Source of the DNA: Marinicella marina
Lineage (GTDB): Bacteria; Pseudomonadota; Gammaproteobacteria; Xanthomonadales; Marinicellaceae
DNA length: 64,000 nt
Direction of reading: 5' to 3'
NCBI RefSeq assembly: GCF_030065545.1
Contig: NZ_JASJNC010000005.1
Span: forward strand, 1-64,000
In this document: one piece after another, positions 27,839-35,833 of the stretch
Numbering within the stretch: position 1 is the stretch's first letter
Layout of the letters: every line of letters starts with the position of its first letter
The notes under the pieces: model-generated
The model's input: only the letters and a program-made list of their open reading frames with translations
What the model was told of the DNA's origin: nothing
Database searches by the model: none
Program-made: the position numbers and the translations under genes

Positions 27839-28741
27839 ATGAATAAAACTCAAGCTGTCGTAAAATCAATCAGATTGCCTTTTCTTATTCTGACACCTGT
27901 TTGTGTTTTTCTGGGCTCAAGCTTGGCATTCGCTGAACAAGCGAACTTAGATTCATGGCGGTTGTTTTTTGTTCTGCTTGGGGCCATGTCTGCTCACATC
28001 AGTGTGAACACCTTGAATGAATACTTTGATTTCAGATCCGGGCTGGATCTGCAAACTCATCGAACTCCATTCAGTGGCGGCAGTGGAGGCATCCCAAGCA
28101 ACCCCAAATCCCATAAGATGGTTTTGTTAGTGGGTGTGTTTGCTTTAATGGTCAGTGCCTTTGTCGGCGTGTTTTTTGTCTGGCAGATCGGTGCAAAGAT
28201 GCTATTTATTGGTCTGCCAGGGCTGATCTTAATAGTTGCATACACAGAGTGGATTAACCGGCGGCCTTGGTTGTGTTTGATTGCGCCTGGTTTGGGTTTT
28301 GGCTTACTCATGGTCTCAGGTACCTATGTGGTTTTGGCTGAAAATTTTATCAGCATTCCTTGGTTGGCGGCTTTGGTACCGTTTTTTCTGATTAATAATT
28401 TATTGTTACTCAATCAATACCCTGACATCGAGGCTGATGCCGCCATAGGGCGAAAAAACTTGCCCATCTGGTTTGGCATTGCTTTCAGTAATTGGATCTA
28501 TGCCTTATACATTTTGTTAACAGCCGCTGTTATCTTGATTGGCGTTCATACTGAACAATTCTCCAGCTTGGCTTGGTTGGTGCTGCTGCCCTTGTTGCTG
28601 GCTATTTATGCCTGGTTTGGTGCTCGCAAACACAGAGAACAGATTGGTAAACATCCCCAGTATTTAGCGGCCAACACCTTATGCGCCATCACTGCCCCTT
28701 TGTTATTAGGTGTTTCATTCATTGGGTTTGCTGGGCAATGA
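27839..28741 (+). CDS. UbiA-family prenyltransferase
   Basis: 300 residues from ATG 27839 (a frame opens at 27788 but includes unlikely sequence). Around eight hydrophobic segments. The two aspartate-rich motifs of the UbiA superfamily are seen as NTLNEYFDFRSGLDLQT and NQYPDIEADAAIGRKNLP. The overall form resembles MenA-like enzymes, but the aromatic acceptor cannot be told, and no other quinone genes are adjacent. It may follow the thioredoxin gene on one transcript after a 75-base gap. Confidence 0.85.
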   Translation: MNKTQAVVKSIRLPFLILTPVCVFLGSSLAFAEQANLDSWRLFFVLLGAMSAHISVNTLNEYFDFRSGLDLQTHRTPFSGGSGGIPSNPKSHKMVLLVGVFALMVSAFVGVFFVWQIGAKMLFIGLPGLILIVAYTEWINRRPWLCLIAPGLGFGLLMVSGTYVVLAENFISIPWLAALVPFFLINNLLLLNQYPDIEADAAIGRKNLPIWFGIAFSNWIYALYILLTAAVILIGVHTEQFSSLAWLVLLPLLLAIYAWFGARKHREQIGKHPQYLAANTLCAITAPLLLGVSFIGFAGQ

Positions 28742-28766
28742 CTTGAATGAGGTACATGGTTAATAA

Positions 28767-29132
<366 letters not shown>

Positions 29133-29205
29133 GGCAAGGCTGTTTCGCCCAGTAAGAAGCGGTGTGATAGAATCAATATCAATGATAATAAAATAAGGGG
29201 GTTTT

Positions 29206-30441
29206 ATGTCTTCAACTGATATTTCAGATGCTCAGTTAATGCCAACTGTAAAGCAACGTTTTGATATTCTTGATGCACTGAGGGGCTTTGCGCTGTTTGG
29301 TATTTGTTTGGCCAATATTGCTGTGTTCAGCGGCTGGGTTACGGTTCCCGCTGCAGTGAAAGAAAACATCGCTTATGCTGATTATTATGATTTTTTTATT
29401 GCCATGGCGATAGATGGGCGTTTTTACACCATCTTCAGTTTCCTCTTTGGTATGGGTTTTGCCCTACAGCTGGAACGATTGACCCAAGCCACTGGCAAAA
29501 CCAGCATTTATCTGCGCCGCTTATTTTTCCTGTTACTGATTGGTCTGGGCCATATCTTTTTGCTTTGGTCGGGTGATATTTTGGCCTTGTATGCCGTGAT
29601 GGGTTTTTGTTTGTTTTTGTTGCGGGGTTTGAAGGACAGAGCTGTTTTGGTGCTTGCTATGTTGTTGTTGCTGTTGCCGATGCTGGGTTATGCGCTGTTT
29701 TGGCAGTTAGGACTTGATCCTGATGCAGGTTTTTATGAACGCAGCAGCAGGGCGTTGGGAGGCGATGGCTCATTACCCTATTTCTTTCAAGGTTTTGCAT
29801 TGAACCAAAGCACCACTACATGGAGCGTTTTTTATGACACCCAAATGGGGCTGTCTCATTTCCGCGTGGGCTACCTGATAGAAAGTTGGCGCATTCCAAA
29901 AGTCTTGGGCATCATGCTGATAGGCATGTGGGCCGGACGACAGCTTATGCAAGGACAGTTGGTTGAAAACACTGGGCTACAGAAACGCACGCTCATTATA
30001 GGCATGATTGTTGGTATTCCAGCAAGTATCTGGTTATGGAGCCTCGGTGGTTTAAGTATTTTTAGTGCGCACAGCATGACTGGCTTTTTGTCTGTGTTGG
30101 CTTATACCTTGGGAGTTTTCCCAATGGCATTTGCTTACGTGGCTGCTTTTGCCTTACTGTGGCACAAAGCACCGCAAGTTCTTAGCGTGTTTGCTGCCCC
30201 GGGCCGCATGGCCTTAACTAACTATCTGAGCCAAACCATCATTTGTATTGTCATCTTCTATGGTCTTGGTTTTGGGTTGGGAATTAAATATGCACCATTT
30301 ATATTGATTGCTATCACATTGACCATCATTGCTTTGCAAACAGTCTTTTCAAAATGGTGGCTGAATCGATTCAAGTTTGGCCCAGCCGAATGGGTTTGGC
30401 GGTGTTTAACCTATGGTAAAAGGTTGCCGATCAGTCGATAA
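29206..30441 (+). CDS. DUF418/YeiB-type membrane protein
   Basis: 411 residues with ten or so hydrophobic segments. The start RFDILDALRGFALFGICLANI and FLFGMGFALQLERL are typical of this family, as is the C-terminal DUF418 portion with AAPGRMALTNYLSQTIICIVIF and the terminal FGPAEWVWRCLTYGK. Related to acyltransferase_3-like membrane proteins; role unknown. AAGGGGG precedes the ATG. It ends just before the REP-like cluster. Confidence 0.9.
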   Translation: MSSTDISDAQLMPTVKQRFDILDALRGFALFGICLANIAVFSGWVTVPAAVKENIAYADYYDFFIAMAIDGRFYTIFSFLFGMGFALQLERLTQATGKTSIYLRRLFFLLLIGLGHIFLLWSGDILALYAVMGFCLFLLRGLKDRAVLVLAMLLLLLPMLGYALFWQLGLDPDAGFYERSSRALGGDGSLPYFFQGFALNQSTTTWSVFYDTQMGLSHFRVGYLIESWRIPKVLGIMLIGMWAGRQLMQGQLVENTGLQKRTLIIGMIVGIPASIWLWSLGGLSIFSAHSMTGFLSVLAYTLGVFPMAFAYVAAFALLWHKAPQVLSVFAAPGRMALTNYLSQTIICIVIFYGLGFGLGIKYAPFILIAITLTIIALQTVFSKWWLNRFKFGPAEWVWRCLTYGKRLPISR

Positions 30442-30462
30442 TTATTTGAATTGATTTAAATT

Positions 30463-30484
30463 TGTAGGGTGGGCTCTGCCCACC
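30463..30484 (+). repeat. REP-like palindrome, copy 1
   Basis: A GTAG tetranucleotide followed by GGTGGGCTCTGCCCACC, an imperfect hairpin. GTAG plus palindrome is the form of REP elements mobilised by RAYT transposases. The same form recurs at 30554 and, inverted, at 30668. Confidence 0.75.
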
Positions 30485-30553
30485 AAAAAGATGTCTGATG
30501 ATTGTGATGGCTGAAATTATTTCAATTTAAGATCTAAGCAGATTTAATAGTCA

Positions 30554-30575
30554 TGTAGGATGGGTTCTGCCCATC
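30554..30575 (+). repeat. REP-like palindrome, copy 2
   Basis: GTAG followed by GATGGGTTCTGCCCATC. Same unit as copy 1 with compensated changes that keep the stem (GGTGGG/CCCACC becomes GATGGG/CCCATC). Confidence 0.75.
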
Positions 30576-30667
30576 ATCGAATAGCCTATCAAGCTATAAA
30601 TGAGCAAGTTGAGCATCCTTTTATTGAGAAACTGAAAACTCCAACTCTGTTTAAAGTTCATCGTCAT

Positions 30668-30689
30668 GATGGGCGGAGCCCATCCTACA
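30668..30689 (-). repeat. REP-like palindrome, copy 3 (inverted)
   Basis: On the minus strand it reads GTAG then GATGGGCTCCGCCCATC. Inverted to copy 2 about 90 bases away, so the pair resembles a BIME-type arrangement. It lies in the space between the convergent ends of the DUF418 gene and queG. Confidence 0.75.
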
Positions 30690-30709
30690 ATACTTCTTTC
30701 ATGTAGGTG

Positions 30710-31768
30710 TTAATCAACCAGCCGATCCAAAGCCCACTCAATATGCTCTTTAACCAGATCACTGGCTGAATCTAATTTATCCTCCAATGCCTGAATGATT
30801 TCATCTGTCGCTTCTGCATTGCCCAGTCCCACGGCCAGGTTCCTTTGCCAGGCTTCATATCCAATTCTTCTAATGGGTGAGCCTTCGGTTTTAGATAAAA
30901 ACTCGGTTTCGCTCCAGTTGAACAGTTCCAATAACTCGATGTCATCCAATTGGTGTCTGGGTTGGAAATCTTGTTCTTTGGTGTTGTGGGTGAACTTGTT
31001 CCATGGGCAGACCACTTGGCAGTCATCACAGCCATAAATGCGGTTACCCATGGCAGCACGAAACTCAAGCGGTATGGGGCCTTTGTTTTCGATGGTGAGG
31101 TAGGAAATGCAACGCTTGGCATCGACTTGAAAAGGTGCCACGATGGCATCAGTGGGGCAGTCTTGGATGCACTGGGTGCATGAGCCGCAGTGGAAACTTT
31201 GTTTGCTATCTGGTTCCAATGGTAAATCGGTGTAAATTTCTCCGAGGAAAAAATAAGAGCCGGTTTTTGAGTTGAGTAAGTTGCTGTGTTTACCAATCCA
31301 GCCCAAACCGGCTTTTTCAGCTATGGCCTTTTCCATCACCGGCGCCGAATCGGTGAACACCCGGTGACCAAACTCACCAATTTCAGCAGTGATTTTTTGC
31401 GCCAGTTTTTTTAATTTGTTGCGGATGACTTTGTGGTAATCACGACCCAGGGCATAGCGTGAGATGGCGGCTTTGTTGTGTTGTTCAGTCAGCTTTTCAT
31501 AGGGTTTTAGGCCAGCTGGCATGTAATCCAGGCGCACTGAAATGATGCTTAAGGTGTCAGGCACCAGCGCTTCAGGGCGGTATCGTTTTTCACCGTGCCG
31601 CGCCATGTAGGACATGTCGCCGTGGTATTGTTTTTTCAGCCAATCATTCAAATGTTGGCCGGCTTCAGATAAGTTGATGTCACTGATGCCTGCTTGTTGA
31701 AACCCCAGTTTAATGGCCCAATTTTTTATTTGTTTTTTGAGCTTCGAGTAATCAAGGTTCTGTTGCAT
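30710..31768 (-). CDS. queG: Epoxyqueuosine reductase
   Basis: 352 residues. It makes the last step to queuosine in tRNA with cobalamin and two [4Fe-4S] clusters. Visible are RYALGRDYHKVIRNKL, the catalytic-aspartate segment VFTDSAPVMEKAIAEKAGLGW, the first cluster motif CGSCTQCIQDCP and the second set CISYLTIENKG with YGCDDCQVVCPWN. A C-terminal HEAT-like part follows. It is divergent from nnr-tsaE-amiB, the same synteny as in Escherichia coli. Confidence 0.96.
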   Translation of the reverse strand: MQQNLDYSKLKKQIKNWAIKLGFQQAGISDINLSEAGQHLNDWLKKQYHGDMSYMARHGEKRYRPEALVPDTLSIISVRLDYMPAGLKPYEKLTEQHNKAAISRYALGRDYHKVIRNKLKKLAQKITAEIGEFGHRVFTDSAPVMEKAIAEKAGLGWIGKHSNLLNSKTGSYFFLGEIYTDLPLEPDSKQSFHCGSCTQCIQDCPTDAIVAPFQVDAKRCISYLTIENKGPIPLEFRAAMGNRIYGCDDCQVVCPWNKFTHNTKEQDFQPRHQLDDIELLELFNWSETEFLSKTEGSPIRRIGYEAWQRNLAVGLGNAEATDEIIQALEDKLDSASDLVKEHIEWALDRLVD

Positions 31769-31816
31769 GCCACCAGCTGTTAAAATGATTCTATGAAGTG
31801 AACATTATAGACCACA

Positions 31817-33298
31817 ATGCGGGTATCGAAGACCATGATTAAACTATACAGAAACGACAAAACCAAACAAATTGATCAACTGGCAGCAGATTATTTGGGC
31901 GTTAACTCCTTTGAGTTGATGCAACTGGCTGGCGCTGCGGTGTATGCACACCTCAAAGACGACCCGCATGTGCTGGTTATCACTGGCCCGGGGAATAACG
32001 GCGGTGATGGTTTTGTGGTGGCGGAACTGGCGCGGCAGCAAGGCCAAGTGGTTCACGTGTTGGCGCTGCATCCACCTGAGAAACTCACCGGTGATGCGCG
32101 TCAAGCGGCCAAACTCTACCAAGGTGAGGTGTTGACTATGGCCGATGCAGAGCGCATCAAGCAGCTGAGTTTTGATGTGATTGTTGATGCCATTTTTGGA
32201 ACTGGTTTAACTCGAACTGTGGGCGGTACTTATGCCGATGTGATTCAATGGGTTAACCAGCAGTCCTGTTCCAAGCTTGCGATTGATATACCCAGTGGTT
32301 TGAATGGCAGCAGTGGTCAAATCGAAGGGGTGGCGGTGCGGGCTGACAAGACCGTTGCCATTCTGGCCAATAACACCGGTCTTTACACCCAGGATGGCAG
32401 CGACTGTTGTGGTGAGGTTTGTTTCGAGTCGTTGCATGTGCCTGAGGCGGCGTATCAAACAGTGCTTCACAGTGGCGAGTTGTTGCATGAAAATGCATTG
32501 AAAGCATTGACTAACAGGGCCAACAACAGCCACAAAGGCGACTTTGGACATGTTTTGACGGCGGGCGGGCAAGCCGGCATGTTAGGGGCAGTTTTATTGG
32601 CCGGTCGCGCGGTGTTAAAAGCAGGTGCTGGTTCTACCACGGTCATCACTGATGCATCACACGCCCATATGCTGCCCCTGCATGCACCTGAATTGATGAG
32701 TGTGGCTTATGACAGCGTCGCTTGTGTTGGTGGTCTGGCGCCAGAGCAAATCAATCGAGCATCGGTGCTGTTGTGTGGCATGGGTTTGGGTCAGTCTCAA
32801 TGGTCAAAACAACTGTTCAAAAGCTGTTTGCAGTCCAAGTTAGCTTTGGTGTTGGATGCCGATGGCTTGAACTTGTTGGCCCAAGCTGCCAGTGTGCCAA
32901 AACAATTGGCTGTGATAACACCGCATCCTGGCGAGGCAGCGAACTTGTTGCAATGTTCAACCCAAGACATCCAAAACAACCGCTGGCAAGCAGTGCAGGA
33001 CTTGGCCAAAAAATACCAGTGTGTGGCGGTGCTGAAAGGTTCAGGCACCTTGATTGCAGATGGTGAAGCCACTTGGTGTTGTCCTTATGGCAATGCCAAT
33101 CTGGCCACAGCTGGATCGGGTGACGTGCTGGCGGGTATGGTGGCCGGGTTGATGGCCCAGGGCTACGAGGCCAAGCAAGCAGCACGACTGGCGGTGTTGT
33201 GGCATGCCATTGGTGGCGGGCGCAGTGTTTATGGCATGACTTTAACCGCTTCTGAACTGTTGAATTCTTTGCACTTGGTCATAAATAGTGAAACATGA
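31817..33298 (+). CDS. nnr: Bifunctional NAD(P)H-hydrate epimerase / ADP-dependent dehydratase
   Basis: 493 residues if the first ATG is used; ATG at 31835 is an alternative and neither has a clear Shine-Dalgarno. The N-terminal epimerase (YjeF_N) domain shows VITGPGNNGGDGFVVAE (residues 54-70). The C-terminal kinase-like dehydratase domain shows VITPHPGEAANLLQ and NLATAGSGDVLAGMVAGLM. Together they repair damaged NADH/NADPH hydrates. The stop overlaps the tsaE start (ATGA). Confidence 0.96.
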   Translation: MRVSKTMIKLYRNDKTKQIDQLAADYLGVNSFELMQLAGAAVYAHLKDDPHVLVITGPGNNGGDGFVVAELARQQGQVVHVLALHPPEKLTGDARQAAKLYQGEVLTMADAERIKQLSFDVIVDAIFGTGLTRTVGGTYADVIQWVNQQSCSKLAIDIPSGLNGSSGQIEGVAVRADKTVAILANNTGLYTQDGSDCCGEVCFESLHVPEAAYQTVLHSGELLHENALKALTNRANNSHKGDFGHVLTAGGQAGMLGAVLLAGRAVLKAGAGSTTVITDASHAHMLPLHAPELMSVAYDSVACVGGLAPEQINRASVLLCGMGLGQSQWSKQLFKSCLQSKLALVLDADGLNLLAQAASVPKQLAVITPHPGEAANLLQCSTQDIQNNRWQAVQDLAKKYQCVAVLKGSGTLIADGEATWCCPYGNANLATAGSGDVLAGMVAGLMAQGYEAKQAARLAVLWHAIGGGRSVYGMTLTASELLNSLHLVINSET

Positions 33299-33723
33299 AA
33301 AATACCACTGTTCATGAAGTCAAGAACCTGTCGCAGTTACGAGATGTGGCCACAGCATTCAAGTCATCCCTAAAGCCAGGCGCTGTGATTTATTTAGCCG
33401 GTGATTTGGGTGCTGGTAAAACCACATTCACACAAAACCTGTTAGCCGCTTGTGGTGTTAAGGAGCACGTAAAAAGCCCCACTTATAATTTGTATGAAAC
33501 ATACCAAGGCAGTGATTTGGGCTTTGTTCATATGGACTTGTATCGTTTAACCGACCCGGAAGAGCTTTATTTTTTGGGCATTGAGGACTTGATTGATGGT
33601 CAGCAAGTGTTACTGGTTGAGTGGCCTGATAAAGGTGCAGGCGTGATGCCAAAGGCAGATTGGATGCTGTTGTTTGAAGCACAAAATCTTAACCGAACCT
33701 TAACAATAACATCAGAAAAATAG
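33295..33723 (+). CDS. tsaE: tRNA threonylcarbamoyladenosine biosynthesis ATPase
   Basis: 142 residues. The Walker A motif GDLGAGKTT lies at residues 36-44, followed by SPTYNLYETY, HMDLYRL and VEWPDKG, all typical of TsaE. It drives the TsaBD complex in t6A formation in tRNAs that read ANN codons. It overlaps nnr by four bases and precedes amiB, as in many gammaproteobacteria. Confidence 0.96.
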   Translation: MKNTTVHEVKNLSQLRDVATAFKSSLKPGAVIYLAGDLGAGKTTFTQNLLAACGVKEHVKSPTYNLYETYQGSDLGFVHMDLYRLTDPEELYFLGIEDLIDGQQVLLVEWPDKGAGVMPKADWMLLFEAQNLNRTLTITSEK

Positions 33724-33806
33724 CCTATCTTGTTGATTTTGTGTAAAAAAGCTTGATAAGACTGGCGCTTTTCAATAAAATTCAAGGGAATCTTGTTTTG
33801 AGTGTC

Positions 33807-35090
33807 ATGAAAAAATCTATCCTAACAGCCTTAGTTTTATTGTTTTGTAGCCAAGTTTTGGCCACAAACATCGAGGGCATGCGGGTGTGGACCGGCCCAG
33901 ATCACACCCGAGCTGTGTTTGATTTGAGTGAGCAGGCTGACTATAAATTATTTGAATTACAAAATCCGCCCAGGGTGGTGATTGATTTGGATGATTCTAA
34001 ATTGACCTCGTCATTGGCCATAAAAAACAATAAGGACATTAAAAAGGTCAGATTCAGCACCGATAAAAATCGCGTGCGCATTGTGCTGGATTTACAGGAT
34101 GATTTGAAATCCAAAAGTTTTTTGCTGAAACCCACGGGTAAATACGGTCATCGCTTGGTGGTGGATTTACGCAATGAGGTGAAGGCACCGATTAAAACGC
34201 TGGCAGAAGTGACCAAGCCCAATCGCGATGTGATTGTGGCGATTGATGCTGGGCACGGTGGCGAAGATCCAGGAGCCATTGGTCCTTCTGGGGTGTATGA
34301 AAAGCATGTGGTGTTGAATATTGCCAATGAATTGGCGAAGAAAATTGATGCGCAAAAAGGCATGCAAGCCTTCGTGGTGCGCACCGGAGATTATTACCTC
34401 AAGCACCGCAAGCGCTTTGAAAAAGCCCGCCAGAAAGGTGCCGATTTGTTTGTTTCGATTCACGCCGATGCCTTCCACAGTCCAAAAGTGAATGGTGCCA
34501 GTGTCTATATCTTGAACCAACGTGGCGCATCCTCTGAGGCAGCCAAGTGGTTGGCTGCCTCTGAAAACAAATCTGACCAAATCGGCGGCGTGGTGATTGA
34601 AGACAAGAAAGATGTGTTGTCACAGGTTTTGTACGACCTCTCTCAAAACGCGGCGCTGGAAGAAAGCCACAAAGCTGCCAAGGCGGTCAAAGCTTCATTG
34701 AAACATGAAATAAAGCTACACGGCCAAGGTTTTGGTCAAGCCAACTTTCTGGTGTTGAAGTCGCCTGATGTGCCTTCTATGTTGGTAGAAACCGGATACA
34801 TCAGTAACCCCGGTGATGAACGCAAACTACAAGACCCGAAACATGTCGATAAGTTGACCCGTCAAATCACCCAAGGGATTCGCAACTATTTTTACCAAAG
34901 TCCACCGCCCAATACCTGGATAGCAGCACAGGCCGGTAACAGAAAGGCGCAAAAGCACATCGTTCAAACCGGCGATACTTTAAGTGAAATTGCTACCAGA
35001 AACGGTATTTCCATGTCTGAATTGAAATCCATCAACAACAAATCAAGTAACCGATTGATGGTTGGTGAAGTGCTTTACTTACCCAACTGA
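33807..35090 (+). CDS. amiB: N-acetylmuramoyl-L-alanine amidase (AMIN, Amidase_3, LysM)
   Basis: 427 residues from ATG 33807; upstream in-frame sequence from 33753 is not needed since MKKSILTALVLLFCSQVLA is a normal signal peptide. Domains in order: AMIN (about 22-130), zinc amidase (about 150-365) with IAIDAGHGGEDPGAIGPSG, SIHADAF and the catalytic-glutamate segment VETGYISNP, and a C-terminal LysM (HIVQTGDTLSEIATRNGIS). It splits septal peptidoglycan in the periplasm. Its place after tsaE supports the AmiB name. mutL, usual next in Escherichia coli, is absent here. Confidence 0.95.
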   Translation: MKKSILTALVLLFCSQVLATNIEGMRVWTGPDHTRAVFDLSEQADYKLFELQNPPRVVIDLDDSKLTSSLAIKNNKDIKKVRFSTDKNRVRIVLDLQDDLKSKSFLLKPTGKYGHRLVVDLRNEVKAPIKTLAEVTKPNRDVIVAIDAGHGGEDPGAIGPSGVYEKHVVLNIANELAKKIDAQKGMQAFVVRTGDYYLKHRKRFEKARQKGADLFVSIHADAFHSPKVNGASVYILNQRGASSEAAKWLAASENKSDQIGGVVIEDKKDVLSQVLYDLSQNAALEESHKAAKAVKASLKHEIKLHGQGFGQANFLVLKSPDVPSMLVETGYISNPGDERKLQDPKHVDKLTRQITQGIRNYFYQSPPPNTWIAAQAGNRKAQKHIVQTGDTLSEIATRNGISMSELKSINNKSSNRLMVGEVLYLPN

Positions 35091-35106
35091 TATTCATGCC
35101 ACTGTT

Positions 35107-35583
35107 TCACATGCCTTGTTTGGCCAGTGTCTGGTGGATTTGATTGATTTGCATCACAGCTGCTGAACCATACCAAGGGATTAACTCCATTTTCAGTCGG
35201 CCGGCCTTGATGGCTGGGTCTGTTTTTGTTAACTCTGCTGCTTCCTCAACTGTCGTGACATTAAAAATATAAATGCCTTGCATGCCTTGCTCATTGGCGG
35301 CAAAAGGACCGGCCAAGACCAAATCACCATTTTCAGCCATGCGACCGATGTTCGCCATGTGGGCTTTTTGTAATTCAGCGGCCTCCTGCTTTGATTGATT
35401 ACGATTTGGGCCGGCTTTTAAAAATGCCATGACATACATTTTCATGCCGTATTCATCGGCACCTAACTCAGTGGCTAATTGTTCATTGAATGCGGGTGAA
35501 GAATTGGTGTTTTTTTCTGCAGCGACGTTGGTAGTTAGACCCAATAAAGCCATGCTGCTGATGATCAATGCTCGATGTATCAT
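35107..35583 (-). CDS. Secreted YCII-domain-like protein
   Basis: 158 residues from the ATG at 35583, chosen because AGGAAAC lies just upstream and a good signal peptide follows (MIHRALIISSMALLGLTTNVAA). The mature part has a ferredoxin-like YCII pattern: MKMYVMAFLKAGPNR, HMANIGRMAENGDLVLAGPF, QGIYIFNVTTVEEAAELTKTDPAIKAGRL. YCII proteins are often cytosolic, so the exported form is a variant. Function unknown. It converges with amiB. Confidence 0.8.
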   Translation of the reverse strand: MIHRALIISSMALLGLTTNVAAEKNTNSSPAFNEQLATELGADEYGMKMYVMAFLKAGPNRNQSKQEAAELQKAHMANIGRMAENGDLVLAGPFAANEQGMQGIYIFNVTTVEEAAELTKTDPAIKAGRLKMELIPWYGSAAVMQINQIHQTLAKQGM

Positions 35584-35712
35584 GATGTTTCCTGGTGTAA
35601 ATAAAAGCATACATTATCACAGACTGTTGCTTTGTTTAACTCACGAAGCGTCTTTTACTTTGTCACTGGGTTTCAAGTGCCATCTTATCAACCATAAACC
35701 ATGACTTTTGTG

Positions 35713-35741
35713 GCATGTAATTGCATGCACATTGGTATAAA
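35713..35741 (+). promoter_or_regulatory. Palindrome and candidate -10 upstream of the M16 peptidase
   Basis: GCATGTAATTGCATGC (35713-35728) is an inverted repeat with GCATG/CATGC arms, and TATAAA follows at 35736-35741, about 95 bases before the peptidase ATG. The arrangement suits an operator over the -35 region. No strong -35 hexamer is seen. Confidence 0.3.
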
Positions 35742-35833
35742 TTACGCTATCCCATGACAACCTCAGAATGATTCACATTGTTTTGATAAGTTTTGTGGTG
35801 GAATGTTTATTATTTTTGATAAGAGGAAAACCT

